A DNA stretch of 43,291 nucleotides from Amycolatopsis echigonensis (GTDB lineage Bacteria; Actinomycetota; Actinomycetes; Mycobacteriales; Pseudonocardiaceae), in the NCBI RefSeq assembly GCF_014174495.1, contig NZ_JACJHR010000076.1, positions 1 through 43,291 on the forward strand, in the 5' to 3' direction. Position 1 is the stretch's first letter. The number at the start of each line of letters is the position of its first letter. Below, piece by piece: positions 22,437 through 31,123 of this stretch. The position numbers were made by a program, and so were the translations under genes. A model generated the notes under the pieces. That model was given only the letters and a program-made list of their open reading frames with translations, was not told where the DNA came from and ran no database searches.

Positions 22437-23953
22437 GTCCGTTCCTTCGTCATGTGTCGCATGAGCAGTTCCTGGGTGGCCTCGGCGCGGGCGACCTCGC
22501 CGGTGATCCGGCCCGCGGACAGGGTGTAGATGCGGTCGCAGAGCCCGAGCAGCTCGGGGAGCTCGGAGGAGATGACGAGGACCGCCTTCCCCTGCGCGGC
22601 CATCTCGTTGACGATCGTGTAGATCTCGTACTTCGCGCCGACGTCGATGCCGCGGGTGGGCTCGTCGAGGATGAGCACGTCCGGGTCGGTGAAAATCCAC
22701 TTGGCCAGCACGACTTTCTGCTGGTTCCCGCCGGACAGCTTGCCGGTGACGCTGCGCACCGACGGGGCCTTGATCCGGAGGTCGCGGTGGAACCGGATCG
22801 CGACGTCGTGTTCGCTGTGCTCGTTCACCCAGCCGCGGCGCGAGAGCGCCGGCAGCCCGGCCGCGGAGGTGTTGCGCTGGATGTCGTCGATCAGGTTGAG
22901 CCCGTACAGTTTCCGGTCTTCGGTGGCGTAGGCGATGCCGTTGCGGATGGCGTCGCGGACGGACTTGAGGGTGATCTCCTTGCCGTCCTTGACCAGCCGG
23001 CCCGAGATGTTCGTGCCGTACGAGCGGCCGAACACGCTCATCGCGAGTTCGGTGCGGCCCGCGCCCATCAGCCCGGCGAGCCCGACGATCTCGCCCCGGC
23101 GCAAGGTCAGGTTCGCCCCGTCCACCACGACCCGGCCGGGCTGGCTCGGGCTGTGCACGGTCCAGTCCTCGATCCGCAGCACCTCGTCGCCGATGTCCGG
23201 TTCCCGCGGCGGGAACCGGTGTTCGAGGTCGCGCCCGACCATGCCGGTGATGATGCGTTCCTCGCTCAGCCCGGCCGCGTCGAGCGTTTCGATCGTCTTG
23301 CCGTCGCGCAGGATCGTGACGGTGTCGGCGATCGCGATGACCTCGCCGAGCTTGTGCGAGATGATCACGCACGTGACGCCGTCGTCGCGCAGTTCGCGCA
23401 GCAGCGCGAGCAGATGGGCCGAATCGTCGTCGTTGAGCGCGGCGGTCGGCTCGTCGAGGATGAGCAGTTTGACGCGCTTGGACAGGGCTTTGGCGATTTC
23501 GACCAGCTGCTGTTTGCCCACGCCGAGTTCGCTGACCGGCGTGACCGGGTTCTCGCGCAGCCCGACCCGGCGCAGCAGGTCGGCGGCCTCGTGGTTGGTC
23601 CGGTTCCAGTCGAGCCAGCCGCGCTTGGCCCGCTCGTTGCCGAGAAAGATGTTCTCGGCGATCGAAAGCTGCGAGCACAGCGCGAGTTCCTGGTGGATGA
23701 TCACGATGCCGCGGCGTTCGCTGTCCCGGATGGACCCGAACGCGCAGTCCTGGCCGTCGAAGGCGATTTCGCCGTCGTAGCTGCCGTGCGGGTAGACGCC
23801 GGACAGGATTTTCATCAGGGTGGATTTCCCGGCGCCGTTCTCGCCGCAGACGGCGTGGATCTCCCCGCGCCGCACCGAGAGCGTGACGTCGGACAGCGCG
23901 GTGACGCCGGGAAAGGTCTTGGTGATCCCGCGCATGCCGAGCAGTTCGGTCAT
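22433..23953 (-). CDS. Sugar ABC transporter ATP-binding protein (two-domain, CUT2; XylG/GguA-like)
   Basis: A 506-residue ATPase with two nucleotide-binding domains, as in AraG, XylG and GguA. Domain 1: Walker A GENGAGKST at residues 37-45, signature region SELGVGKQQLVEIAKAL, Walker B LLILDEPTAAL. Domain 2: a degenerate Walker A (GLAGLMGAGRTEL), signature KLSGGNQQKVVLAKW and Walker B VLILDEPTRGID. The degenerate second site is normal for this family. It overlaps both neighbours by 4 bp. It energises import of the sugar bound by the lipoprotein encoded just upstream. Confidence 0.94.
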   Translation of the reverse strand: MTELLGMRGITKTFPGVTALSDVTLSVRRGEIHAVCGENGAGKSTLMKILSGVYPHGSYDGEIAFDGQDCAFGSIRDSERRGIVIIHQELALCSQLSIAENIFLGNERAKRGWLDWNRTNHEAADLLRRVGLRENPVTPVSELGVGKQQLVEIAKALSKRVKLLILDEPTAALNDDDSAHLLALLRELRDDGVTCVIISHKLGEVIAIADTVTILRDGKTIETLDAAGLSEERIITGMVGRDLEHRFPPREPDIGDEVLRIEDWTVHSPSQPGRVVVDGANLTLRRGEIVGLAGLMGAGRTELAMSVFGRSYGTNISGRLVKDGKEITLKSVRDAIRNGIAYATEDRKLYGLNLIDDIQRNTSAAGLPALSRRGWVNEHSEHDVAIRFHRDLRIKAPSVRSVTGKLSGGNQQKVVLAKWIFTDPDVLILDEPTRGIDVGAKYEIYTIVNEMAAQGKAVLVISSELPELLGLCDRIYTLSAGRITGEVARAEATQELLMRHMTKERT

Positions 23954-25056
23954 TTCAGCTGGCCCGCCGTGTAGTAGCCGGAGTCGAGCAGTTCCTTCTG
24001 GTAGTTGGACTTGTCCACCACGACCGGCTGCAGCAGCTGGGCCGGGACGATCTTGGTGCCGTTGTTGTAGTCGGTCGTGTTGTTGACCGCCGGCTTCTGT
24101 CCCTTGAGGACGGAGTCGGCCATTTTCACCGTGACGTCGGCGAGCTTGCGGGTGTCCTTGAAGACGGTGGAATACTGCTCGCCGGCGATGATCGACTTGA
24201 CCGAGGCGACTTCGGCGTCCTGTCCGGTGACCACCGGATAGGGCTGTCCGGCGGTGCCGTAGCCGTTGCTCTTGAGCGCGGACAGGATGCCGATCGACAG
24301 GCCGTCATACGGGGAGAGCACGCCCTGGACCTTCGCGCCGCCGGTGTAGGTCTTGGTCAGCAGGTCTTCCATGCGGCGCTGCGCGGTCGCCGGGTCCCAG
24401 CGCAGGATCGCGGTCGGCGCGAAGTCGACCTGGCCGCTCTTCACGATCAGCTTCTTGCTGGCGATCAGCGGCTTGAGCACCGACATGGCGCCGTTGTAGA
24501 AGAAGGTCGCGTTGTTGTCGTCGGGCGATCCGCCGAACAGTTCGATGTTGAACGGACCGGGTCCGTCGCCGAGGCCCTTGAGCAGCGAGTTGGCCTGTTC
24601 GACGCCGACCTTGAAGTTGTCGAAGGTGGCGTAGTAGTCGACGGCGGGGGAGTTGCGGATCAGCCGGTCGTAGGCGATGACCGGGACCTTGCGGTCGGCG
24701 GCCTCCTGCAGCTGGGTGGTGAGCGCGGTGCCGTCGATCGAGGCGACGATCAGCAGTTTCGCGCCCTTGGTCAGCTGGTTCTCGATCTGGTTGACCTGGG
24801 TGGGGATGTCGTTCTCGGCGTACTGCAGGTCGACCTTGTAGCCGAGCTTTTCCAGCGCGGCCTTGATGTTGTCGCCGTCGTGGATCCAGCGTTCGGACGA
24901 TTTGGTCGGCATCGTGACACCGACGAGCGCGCCGGCGGACCCGCCCGCCTGCTGGTCGACGGTTTTCGCGCTCGACCCGCACGCGGCGAGGCCGAACCCG
25001 AGCACGGCGACTCCGGCCGCCGCGGCGGCGGTGCGGATTCCTCGAATGAACCTCAT
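23950..25056 (-). CDS. ChvE-like sugar-binding lipoprotein
   Basis: A 368-residue extracellular binding protein. The signal peptide AAAAAGVAVLGFGLAAC ends in a lipobox, with the lipid-anchored cysteine at about residue 27. The mature protein begins with GVTMPTKSSERWIHDGDNIKAALEKLGY, which matches the start of Agrobacterium ChvE, the multiple-monosaccharide (arabinose, galactose, glucose, xylose) binding protein. It also contains IASIDGTALTTQLQEAADRKVPVIAYDRLI-type periplasmic-binding-protein segments (here IVASIDGT) and SPYDGLSIGILSALKSNGYG. The ATG at 25056 has GGAGAACG upstream. Context (araA/araD/araB upstream) points to L-arabinose as the main ligand, perhaps with other aldoses. Confidence 0.92.
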   Translation of the reverse strand: MRFIRGIRTAAAAAGVAVLGFGLAACGSSAKTVDQQAGGSAGALVGVTMPTKSSERWIHDGDNIKAALEKLGYKVDLQYAENDIPTQVNQIENQLTKGAKLLIVASIDGTALTTQLQEAADRKVPVIAYDRLIRNSPAVDYYATFDNFKVGVEQANSLLKGLGDGPGPFNIELFGGSPDDNNATFFYNGAMSVLKPLIASKKLIVKSGQVDFAPTAILRWDPATAQRRMEDLLTKTYTGGAKVQGVLSPYDGLSIGILSALKSNGYGTAGQPYPVVTGQDAEVASVKSIIAGEQYSTVFKDTRKLADVTVKMADSVLKGQKPAVNNTTDYNNGTKIVPAQLLQPVVVDKSNYQKELLDSGYYTAGQLK

Positions 25057-25073
25057 TGTTCGTTCTCCTTCTC

Positions 25074-26579
25074 TCAGAAACCCTGGGCGAGCCGGTGGTA
25101 GGCCTGGTTCCAGCGGATGCGGTCGGCGAAGTCCGCCGTGGTGGTGTTCTCGTCGATGAGGAGCAGTTCGACGTCGAGCATGCGGGCGAAGTCCCGCACG
25201 GTCTCGGTGCCGACCGCCTGGGTGAGCACGGTGTGGTGCGGTCCGCCCGCGGTGATCCACGCTTCGGCGGACGTGGTGAGCGACGGCGTGGGCTTCCACA
25301 CGGCGCGCGCCACCGGCAGGTTCGGCAGCGGTTCGTCGGGCGGGACGACGTCGATTTCGTTGGCCACCAAGCGGAACCGGTCGCCGAGGTCGGTCAGGCC
25401 CAGCACCGCGCCCCGGCCGGGCGCGGCGTCGAAGACCAGCCGGACCGGGTCCTCGCGGCCGCCGATGCCGAGCGGGTGGATCTCGCACGACGGCGTGGCC
25501 GCGGCGATGCTGGGGCACACCTCGAGCATGTGCGCACCGAGGATTTTCGGTTCGCCGGGTCCGAAATGGTAGGTGTAATCTTCCATGAACGACGTTCCGC
25601 GGTCCGAGCCGCGGCCCATCGCCTTCACCGCGGCCAGCAGCGCGGAGGTTTTCCAGTCGCCCTCGCCGCCGAAGCCGTAGCCTTCGGACATCAGCCGCTG
25701 CACGGCCAGTCCCGGCAGCTGGCGCAGTCCGCCGAGATCCTCGAAGTTCGTGGTGAACGCGCCGAATCCGCCTTCGGTGAGGAAGGACCGCAGGCCGAGT
25801 TCGATCCGCGCGGCATACCGCAGCGATTCGTGCCGTTCCCCGTCGTGCGCCAGCTCCGGAGCGAGCGCGTACTCGTCCGCGTACTGCGCGACCAGGCCGT
25901 CGACGTCCGCTTCGGAGGCCGCGTCGACCCGCTCGGCGAGTTCGGTGACGCCGTAAGTGTTGACCGAGACGCCGAACCGCAGCTCGGCCTCGACCTTGTC
26001 GCCTTCGGTGACCGCGACGTCGCGCATGTTGTCGCCGAACCGGGCCAGTTTCAAGGTCCGCAGATGCGCCGCGCCGATCGCCGCCCGCGCCCACGCGTCG
26101 ATGCGGGCGACCACCGCCGGATCGGCCGCGTGGCCGGCGACGGTCTTGCGCGGGATCCCGAGCCGGGTCTGGACGAACCCGAACTCGCGGTCGCCGTGCG
26201 CGGCCTGGTTGAGGTTCATGTAGTCCATGTCGAGACTGGCCCACGGCAGCGTCGCGTCGAGCTGGGTGTGCAAGTGCAGCAACGGTTTGCGCAGCGCGTC
26301 GAGACCGCCGATCCACATCTTCGCCGGGCTGAAGGTGTGCATCCACGCGATCACGCCGACGCAGGCGGGGTCGGCGTTGGCCTCCTGCAGCACCTGCCGG
26401 ATGCCGGCGGACTCGGTCAGCACCGGCTTGCCGGCCAGCTCGCACGGCAGCCCGCCGGAATCGGCCAGCAGCTGCCGGATACGCAGCGACTGCCCGGCGA
26501 CCTGCTCGAGGGTCTCCTCGCCGTAGAGCGCCTGGCTGCCGGTGAGGAACCACACCTGCGGCTTGGTCGCGGAGGTCAT
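25074..26579 (-). CDS. araA: L-arabinose isomerase
   Basis: A 501-residue enzyme converting L-arabinose to L-ribulose. Recognisable family segments: VWFLTGSQALYGEETL at the N-terminus, IAWMHTFSPAKMWIGGL, LHTQLDATLPWASLDMDYMNLNQAAHGDREFG, GYGFGGEGDWKTSALLAAVKAMG and TSFMEDYTYHFGPGEPKILGAHMLEVCPS. The metal-binding Glu and His residues lie in these motifs and look intact. The ATG at 26579 was chosen over one at 26600 because AAGGAG sits five bases before it; the longer form would include that ribosome site. The length matches E. coli AraA. It lies 25 bp downstream of araD and 17 bp upstream of the binding-protein gene. Confidence 0.96.
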   Translation of the reverse strand: MTSATKPQVWFLTGSQALYGEETLEQVAGQSLRIRQLLADSGGLPCELAGKPVLTESAGIRQVLQEANADPACVGVIAWMHTFSPAKMWIGGLDALRKPLLHLHTQLDATLPWASLDMDYMNLNQAAHGDREFGFVQTRLGIPRKTVAGHAADPAVVARIDAWARAAIGAAHLRTLKLARFGDNMRDVAVTEGDKVEAELRFGVSVNTYGVTELAERVDAASEADVDGLVAQYADEYALAPELAHDGERHESLRYAARIELGLRSFLTEGGFGAFTTNFEDLGGLRQLPGLAVQRLMSEGYGFGGEGDWKTSALLAAVKAMGRGSDRGTSFMEDYTYHFGPGEPKILGAHMLEVCPSIAAATPSCEIHPLGIGGREDPVRLVFDAAPGRGAVLGLTDLGDRFRLVANEIDVVPPDEPLPNLPVARAVWKPTPSLTTSAEAWITAGGPHHTVLTQAVGTETVRDFARMLDVELLLIDENTTTADFADRIRWNQAYHRLAQGF

Positions 26580-26604
26580 CTTTTCTCCTTGCTGGCTCAT
26601 GGTT

Positions 26605-27282
26605 TCAGCGCTGCCCGTAGACGTTCTGGTAGCGCGCGTGCAGCCGGTCGACGTCGGAGCCCGACAGCGGGACGGGCGTGCCGAGCTGGTGTGCGATGTG
26701 GACGGTGCGGGCGACGTCCTCGACCATCACCGCGGCCTTCACCGCGTCCCGCGCGGTGGCACCGACGGTGAACGGGCCGTGGTTGCGCATCAGGACCGCG
26801 GGGGAGCGGGTCGCGCGGAGGGTTTCCACGATGCCGCGGCCGATCGAGTCGTCGCCGATCAGCGCGAACGGGCCGACCGGGATCTCGCCGCCGAACTCGT
26901 CGGCGATCATCGTGAGCACGCAGGGGATCGGCTCGCCGCGCGCGGCCCAGGCCGTGGCGTAGGTCGAATGCGTGTGCACGACGCCGCCGACCTCGGGCAG
27001 ATGCCGGTAGACGTAGGCGTGCGCGGCGGTGTCGGAGGACGGCGCGAGTTCGCCGTGCACGAGCTTGCCGTGCAGGTCGGTGACGACCATCGTGTCGGGA
27101 GTCAGGTCGTCATAGGACACGCCGGACGGCTTGATCACCATCAGGTCCTCGCCGGGCACCCGCGCCGACACATTGCCCGAGGTCCAGACGACCAGTTCGT
27201 TGCGCGTCAGCTCGCTGTGCAGCCGCGCGACGGATTCCTTCAGCTCCGCGATAGTCCCGCGCGCCTGTGCGGTCAGCGTCAT
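26605..27282 (-). CDS. araD: L-ribulose-5-phosphate 4-epimerase
   Basis: A 225-residue class II aldolase-family enzyme that epimerises L-ribulose 5-phosphate to D-xylulose 5-phosphate, the exit to the pentose phosphate pathway. Motifs: TSGNVSARVPGEDLMVIKPSGVSYDDL (phosphate binding), EVGGVVHTHSTYATAWAARG with zinc-ligand histidines, and RNHGPFTVG near residue 170 with another ligand histidine. The ATG at 27282 overlaps the araB stop by 4 bp, so the two are coupled. The length is normal for AraD. Confidence 0.94.
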   Translation of the reverse strand: MTLTAQARGTIAELKESVARLHSELTRNELVVWTSGNVSARVPGEDLMVIKPSGVSYDDLTPDTMVVTDLHGKLVHGELAPSSDTAAHAYVYRHLPEVGGVVHTHSTYATAWAARGEPIPCVLTMIADEFGGEIPVGPFALIGDDSIGRGIVETLRATRSPAVLMRNHGPFTVGATARDAVKAAVMVEDVARTVHIAHQLGTPVPLSGSDVDRLHARYQNVYGQR

Positions 27283-28958
27283 CAGTTCTGTCCTTTCGCG
27301 ACAGTGGCCAGTTCGCGGCGGCGCGCGGCGAGACGGTGCAGCACGTCGTTGCCGCCGCGGCCGAAGTAGTCGTGCAGCGCGGTGTATTCCGCGTACAGCT
27401 CGTCGTAGGCCGATACGTTCGACAGCACCGGCTGGTACGCCATCCGCTGGACCGAGCCCATCGCCGCGGCGGCCGCGCGCACGTCGGGGTAGGCGCCCGC
27501 GGCGATCGCGGCGTGGATGGCCGAGCCCAGCGCGGGCCCTTGCGCCGAGCCGATCACCGAGAGCGGGAGGCCGGTGACGTCGGCGTAGATCTGCATCAGC
27601 AACTGGTTCTTCGTGAGCCCGCCCGCGACGATCAGCTCGGTGACCGGCACTCCGGCGGCTTCGAAGGTCTCGATGATTTTCCGGGTGCCGAACGCGGTGG
27701 CCTCCAGCAAGGCCCGGTAGACGTGCTCGGGCCGGGTGCTCAGGGTCTGCCCGGCGATCACCCCGGACAGCTCGTGGTCGACCAGGACCGACCGGTTGCC
27801 GCTGTGCCAGTCGAGCGCGACCAGGCCGTGCTCGCCGATCTCCTGCTGTTCCGCGAGCCGGGTCAGGACCTCGTGCAGGGACAGCCCTTCCGCCCGCGCA
27901 GTGTCCGAATAGGACGCTGGGACGCAGTGCTCGACGAACCAGCCGAAGATGTCGCCGACACCGCTCTGGCCCGCTTCGTAGCCCCAGAGCCCGGGGACGA
28001 TGCCGCCGTCGACGACTCCGCACATGCCCGGCACCTCGCGCAGGTCGGCGCCGTTCATGACGTGACAGGTCGACGTGCCCATGATCGCGACCATCTGGCC
28101 CGGCTCGACCGCCTGCGCGGCCGGCGCGGTGACGTGCGCGTCGACGTTCCCGACCGCGACCGCGATCCCGGCGGGCAGCCCGGTCCAGGCCGCGGCCTGC
28201 GTGCTCAGCTTCCCGGCGAGCGAGCCGAGCTGCCCGATCGGATGGTCGAGTTTCTCGTCCACAAAGGACTCGAATCCGGGATTGAGCGCGCGGAGGAACT
28301 CCCGGCCGGGGTAGCGGCCGTCCTGGTGGATCCCCTTGTACCCGGCCGTGCAGGCGTTGCGGACGTAGGTCCCGGTGAGCTGCCAGACGATCCAGTCCGC
28401 CGCCTCGACCCAGTGCCGCATGGCCCGGTAGACCTCGGGGGCTTCCTCGAACAGCTGCAGGGCTTTGGCGAACTCCCATTCGGACGAGATCAGCCCGCCG
28501 TACCGCGGCAGCCACGGCTCCCCGAGTTCGCGGGCCGCGGCGTTGATGCGATCGGCCTGCGGTTGCGCGGCGTGATGCCGCCACAGCTTCACATACGCGT
28601 GCGGATTGCCCGCGAATTCCGGGAGTTCGGACAGGGGAGTGCCGTCCGCGGTGGCCGGGATCATCGTGCAGGCGGTGAAATCCGTGCCGATCCCGATCAC
28701 GTCCCGCGGATCGGCTCCCGCGTCGGCCAGCGCGGCGGGCACGGCGGTGCGCAGGACGTCCACGTAGTCCGACGGAACCTGCAACGCCCAGCCCGGCGGC
28801 AGCTCCTCGGCCGTGGCGGGAAGCCGGTCGTCGACGACCCCGTGCCGGTACTCGGTCACGGCGGTCCCCAGTTCGGCGCCGTCGCGCACCCGGACCACGA
28901 CCGCGCGCCCGGACAGCGTGCCGAAGTCGAGGCCTACGACGAGGGGATCTGCTGGCAC
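27282..28958 (-). CDS. araB: L-ribulokinase
   Basis: A 558-residue FGGY-family sugar kinase. It begins with VVGLDFGTLSGRAVVVRVRDGAEL, the ATP-binding phosphate-1 motif with the extra residues typical of ribulokinase. Other family segments are GIGTDFTACTMIPATADGTPL, ADWIVWQLTGTYVRNACTAGYKG, MVAIMGTSTCHVMNG and ELIVAGGLTKNQLLMQIYADVTGLPL. The GTG at 28958 was chosen because AAGGAA lies upstream and the kinase fold starts right after it; the open frame continues upstream through the operator and the regulator gene. It is the first gene of the arabinose operon, with a LacI operator 52-65 bp before it. Confidence 0.95.
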   Translation of the reverse strand: MPADPLVVGLDFGTLSGRAVVVRVRDGAELGTAVTEYRHGVVDDRLPATAEELPPGWALQVPSDYVDVLRTAVPAALADAGADPRDVIGIGTDFTACTMIPATADGTPLSELPEFAGNPHAYVKLWRHHAAQPQADRINAAARELGEPWLPRYGGLISSEWEFAKALQLFEEAPEVYRAMRHWVEAADWIVWQLTGTYVRNACTAGYKGIHQDGRYPGREFLRALNPGFESFVDEKLDHPIGQLGSLAGKLSTQAAAWTGLPAGIAVAVGNVDAHVTAPAAQAVEPGQMVAIMGTSTCHVMNGADLREVPGMCGVVDGGIVPGLWGYEAGQSGVGDIFGWFVEHCVPASYSDTARAEGLSLHEVLTRLAEQQEIGEHGLVALDWHSGNRSVLVDHELSGVIAGQTLSTRPEHVYRALLEATAFGTRKIIETFEAAGVPVTELIVAGGLTKNQLLMQIYADVTGLPLSVIGSAQGPALGSAIHAAIAAGAYPDVRAAAAAMGSVQRMAYQPVLSNVSAYDELYAEYTALHDYFGRGGNDVLHRLAARRRELATVAKGQN

Positions 28959-29009
28959 TGGAGGGATTTCCTTCCGGATTCCGCGCCGCGCGACGGGATG
29001 CCGCTCGGC

Positions 29010-29023
29010 TGTTAGCGCTAACA
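29010..29023. promoter_or_regulatory. LacI-type operator before araB
   Basis: TGTTAGCGCTAACA is a perfect 14-bp palindrome with the central CG typical of LacI-family sites. It lies between the regulator stop and araB. A near-identical copy precedes the regulator gene. Confidence 0.8.
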
Positions 29024-29065
29024 TTTCGAAGTGTTCGCGTGCTCGGGAGCGGCGTCGCGGCGCCG

Positions 29066-30082
29066 CTATCGGGGTCCGGTGCTGTCCCGGACGATCAGAT
29101 CGGGTGCGACGAGATGGCGGACGCCGGGGTCGCCGCCTTCCATGCGTTCGACGAGCAACCGGAAGGTCCGCCGCCCGACCTCGATGAAATCCTGCCGGAC
29201 GGTGGTGAGCGGCGGGCTGAAGTAGGCGGCCTCGGGAACGTCGTCGAAACCGGCCACGCGGACCTGCCCCGGCACCGAGAGACCCGCCTCGGCGAACGCG
29301 CGCAGCACGCCCAGCGCCATCTGGTCGTTCGCGACGAACACCGCGTCCGGCTGGGTTTCGGCGACCAGGCGACGCCCCGCGTCGTAGCCGGAACGAGGAC
29401 TCCAGTCCCCGCGCAGCGGCGGCGGCACCCTGGCGCCGCGCCGTTCGAGCGCTTCCCGCCAGCCGCGTTCCCGCTCCAGCGATTCCAGCCAGTCCTCCGG
29501 CCCGGCGACGTGCCACACGGTTTCGTGCCCGAGCGACAGCAGATGCTCGGTCACCCGCCGGGCCCCGTCGTACTGGTCGACCGAAATCACCGGCACCGGA
29601 GCCGATTCGCCGCCGCCGACCGCGACCATCGGGATGTCTTCGGGCACCTGCCGCAACGCCTCGCCGGCCGCGACGTGCGGCGCGATGACCACTATCCCGC
29701 CGACCGCCTGCCGCCGCAGATTGTCCACTGCCTCGGCGAACGTCGACCTCCGCGGGCGGCTGACGCTGGAGATCGTGACGCCGTAGCCCTCTTCGCGGGC
29801 GGCGTGCTCGATGCCGTACAGCGTGCTCGCCGGACCGTACAAATTGGACTCCAGCGCGACGACGCCGAGAATGCTCGACCTCCCGGTCGCCAACGTCCTG
29901 GCCGCCGAATTGGGCCGGTACCCCAGTTGTTCCACCGCGGCCAGCACCCGCGCCCGCGTTTCCGCGCGAACGGGCCCGGTGTCGTTCACGACGCGGGAGA
30001 CGGTCATGTGCGAAACGCCTGCCATCGCCGCCACTTCGGCAAGCCCCGGCTGGCGTTTGGCTGAAGACCCGTCGGCGGGCAT
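29066..30082 (-). CDS. LacI-family regulator of the arabinose operon
   Basis: A 338-residue repressor. The N-terminal helix-turn-helix and hinge read LAEVAAMAGVSHMTVSRVVNDTGPVRAETRARVLAAVEQLGYRPNSAARTLATG (about residues 14-67), complete with the YRPN hinge helix. The rest is a periplasmic-binding-protein-like effector domain (LGVVALESNLYGPA; FVANDQMALGVLRAF; VAGFDDVPEAAYFSPPLTTVRQD). It is encoded just upstream of araB on the same strand, and matching palindromes lie before both genes, so it likely represses the operon and itself until arabinose is present. LacI-type control of arabinose genes, rather than AraC or GntR-type AraR, is not rare in actinomycetes. A GC-rich start region gives ATG 30082 as the only good start. 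Confidence 0.9.
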   Translation of the reverse strand: MPADGSSAKRQPGLAEVAAMAGVSHMTVSRVVNDTGPVRAETRARVLAAVEQLGYRPNSAARTLATGRSSILGVVALESNLYGPASTLYGIEHAAREEGYGVTISSVSRPRRSTFAEAVDNLRRQAVGGIVVIAPHVAAGEALRQVPEDIPMVAVGGGESAPVPVISVDQYDGARRVTEHLLSLGHETVWHVAGPEDWLESLERERGWREALERRGARVPPPLRGDWSPRSGYDAGRRLVAETQPDAVFVANDQMALGVLRAFAEAGLSVPGQVRVAGFDDVPEAAYFSPPLTTVRQDFIEVGRRTFRLLVERMEGGDPGVRHLVAPDLIVRDSTGPR

Positions 30083-30125
30083 TCCCGCACCTCCTCGCTG
30101 AAGTCCGCGGGTATGAGCATCGCAA

Positions 30126-30139
30126 TGTTAGCGATAACA
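30126..30139. promoter_or_regulatory. LacI-type operator before the regulator gene
   Basis: TGTTAGCGATAACA, one base different from the perfect site at 29010-29023. It lies 43 bp before the LacI start, suited to negative autoregulation. Confidence 0.72.
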
Positions 30140-30224
30140 GACGGCGGGTCAACCCTTTCTTCGGAATAGGTTGCCGGACTGATGCGAGAGCGGCGGCAGC
30201 CAGAGACGAGCAGGCAAAGCCGTG

Positions 30225-31019
30225 TCACCGGCGCGGAACCGGCCGCGAAAGCCGCAGTTCGATCAAGTCCGCGCCCCGGCGCAACAGGTCCACCCATTGC
30301 TCCGGGTCGTGGTCGAAGCGGGCCGCGGACCAGCCGACCGACAGGCTTCCGTACGGTTCGCCGCGCAAGAAGACCGGCACCGCGAGAGTTGCCACACCGG
30401 TGTCGTACTCGCCGGTGGTGAACGCCCAGCCGCGCACGGCGACCTCGGCCAGTTGCTCGCGCAGGACGGCGAGGTCGGTGACCGTGTCCGGCGTGAACCG
30501 GGCCATCGGGCGGTCGGCGAACAGCCGGTCTCGCTCCTCTTCGGACAGGAACGCGAAGTACGCCTTGCTGGTCGCGCCCGCGTGCGCCGGGTACAGCTCG
30601 CCGACCAGCGAGTAGCCGCGCAGCCGTCCGTCCGCGCCTTCCGCGGCCAGCACGCACCGGGTGTGCGCGCCGTCGGGCAGGGACAGCAGGGCGGCGTGCC
30701 CGGTCTGGGCGGCCAGGTCGGTCAGGACCGGGGCCACCAGCAGGTCCAGCGCGCCGGCCCGGTCCCACATCCGGCCCAGGTGCAGCGCGGCCGGGCCGAT
30801 CCGGTACTTGCGGGTGCTGTCGTCGCGGACCAGGAAACCGCGGTGGGCCAGCACGGCCAGGAGCCGCTGGGCGATCGACGTGTGCAGCCCGAACTCGCGG
30901 GCCACCGCGGTGACTCCCCATTCCGGGCGGGCGCGGTCGAACGCGAGCAGCACCTGCAGCGCGCGGTCCGCGGTCTGCGGCAGGCCGGGCGGGGTGGTGC
31001 GGTCGTCGGGGTCCGGCAT
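30225..31019 (-). CDS. IclR-family transcriptional regulator
   Basis: A 264-residue regulator. The winged helix-turn-helix is at about residues 14-75 (ADRALQVLLAFDRARPEWGVTAVAREFGLHTSIAQRLLAVLAHRGFLVRDDSTRKYRIGPAALHLG). The effector domain has the usual GELYPAHAGATSKAYFAFLSEEERDRLF and GWAFTTGEYDTGVATLAVPVF segments. It is divergent from the DUF1177-permease-hydrolase operon, 104 bp apart, so it very likely controls it; IclR proteins often sense a pathway substrate and can either activate or repress. The effector is unknown. The start at 31019 fits the domain boundary. Confidence 0.9.
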   Translation of the reverse strand: MPDPDDRTTPPGLPQTADRALQVLLAFDRARPEWGVTAVAREFGLHTSIAQRLLAVLAHRGFLVRDDSTRKYRIGPAALHLGRMWDRAGALDLLVAPVLTDLAAQTGHAALLSLPDGAHTRCVLAAEGADGRLRGYSLVGELYPAHAGATSKAYFAFLSEEERDRLFADRPMARFTPDTVTDLAVLREQLAEVAVRGWAFTTGEYDTGVATLAVPVFLRGEPYGSLSVGWSAARFDHDPEQWVDLLRRGADLIELRLSRPVPRR

Positions 31020-31077
31020 CCCGCCATTGTGCGAATAACGGGAAATGTTTGTAAAGCGGGCGGGCTCGGACGGAATC

Positions 31078-31088
31078 TGGTCGGACCA
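31078..31088. promoter_or_regulatory. Short palindrome in the IclR/DUF1177 divergent region
   Basis: TGGTCGGACCA, an 11-bp perfect inverted repeat around one base, 35 bp before the DUF1177 start. A possible IclR site, but short. Confidence 0.35.
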
Positions 31089-31123
31089 ATCCCCGCCTGC
31101 TTTGACTTCTCCAGAGGAACCAC

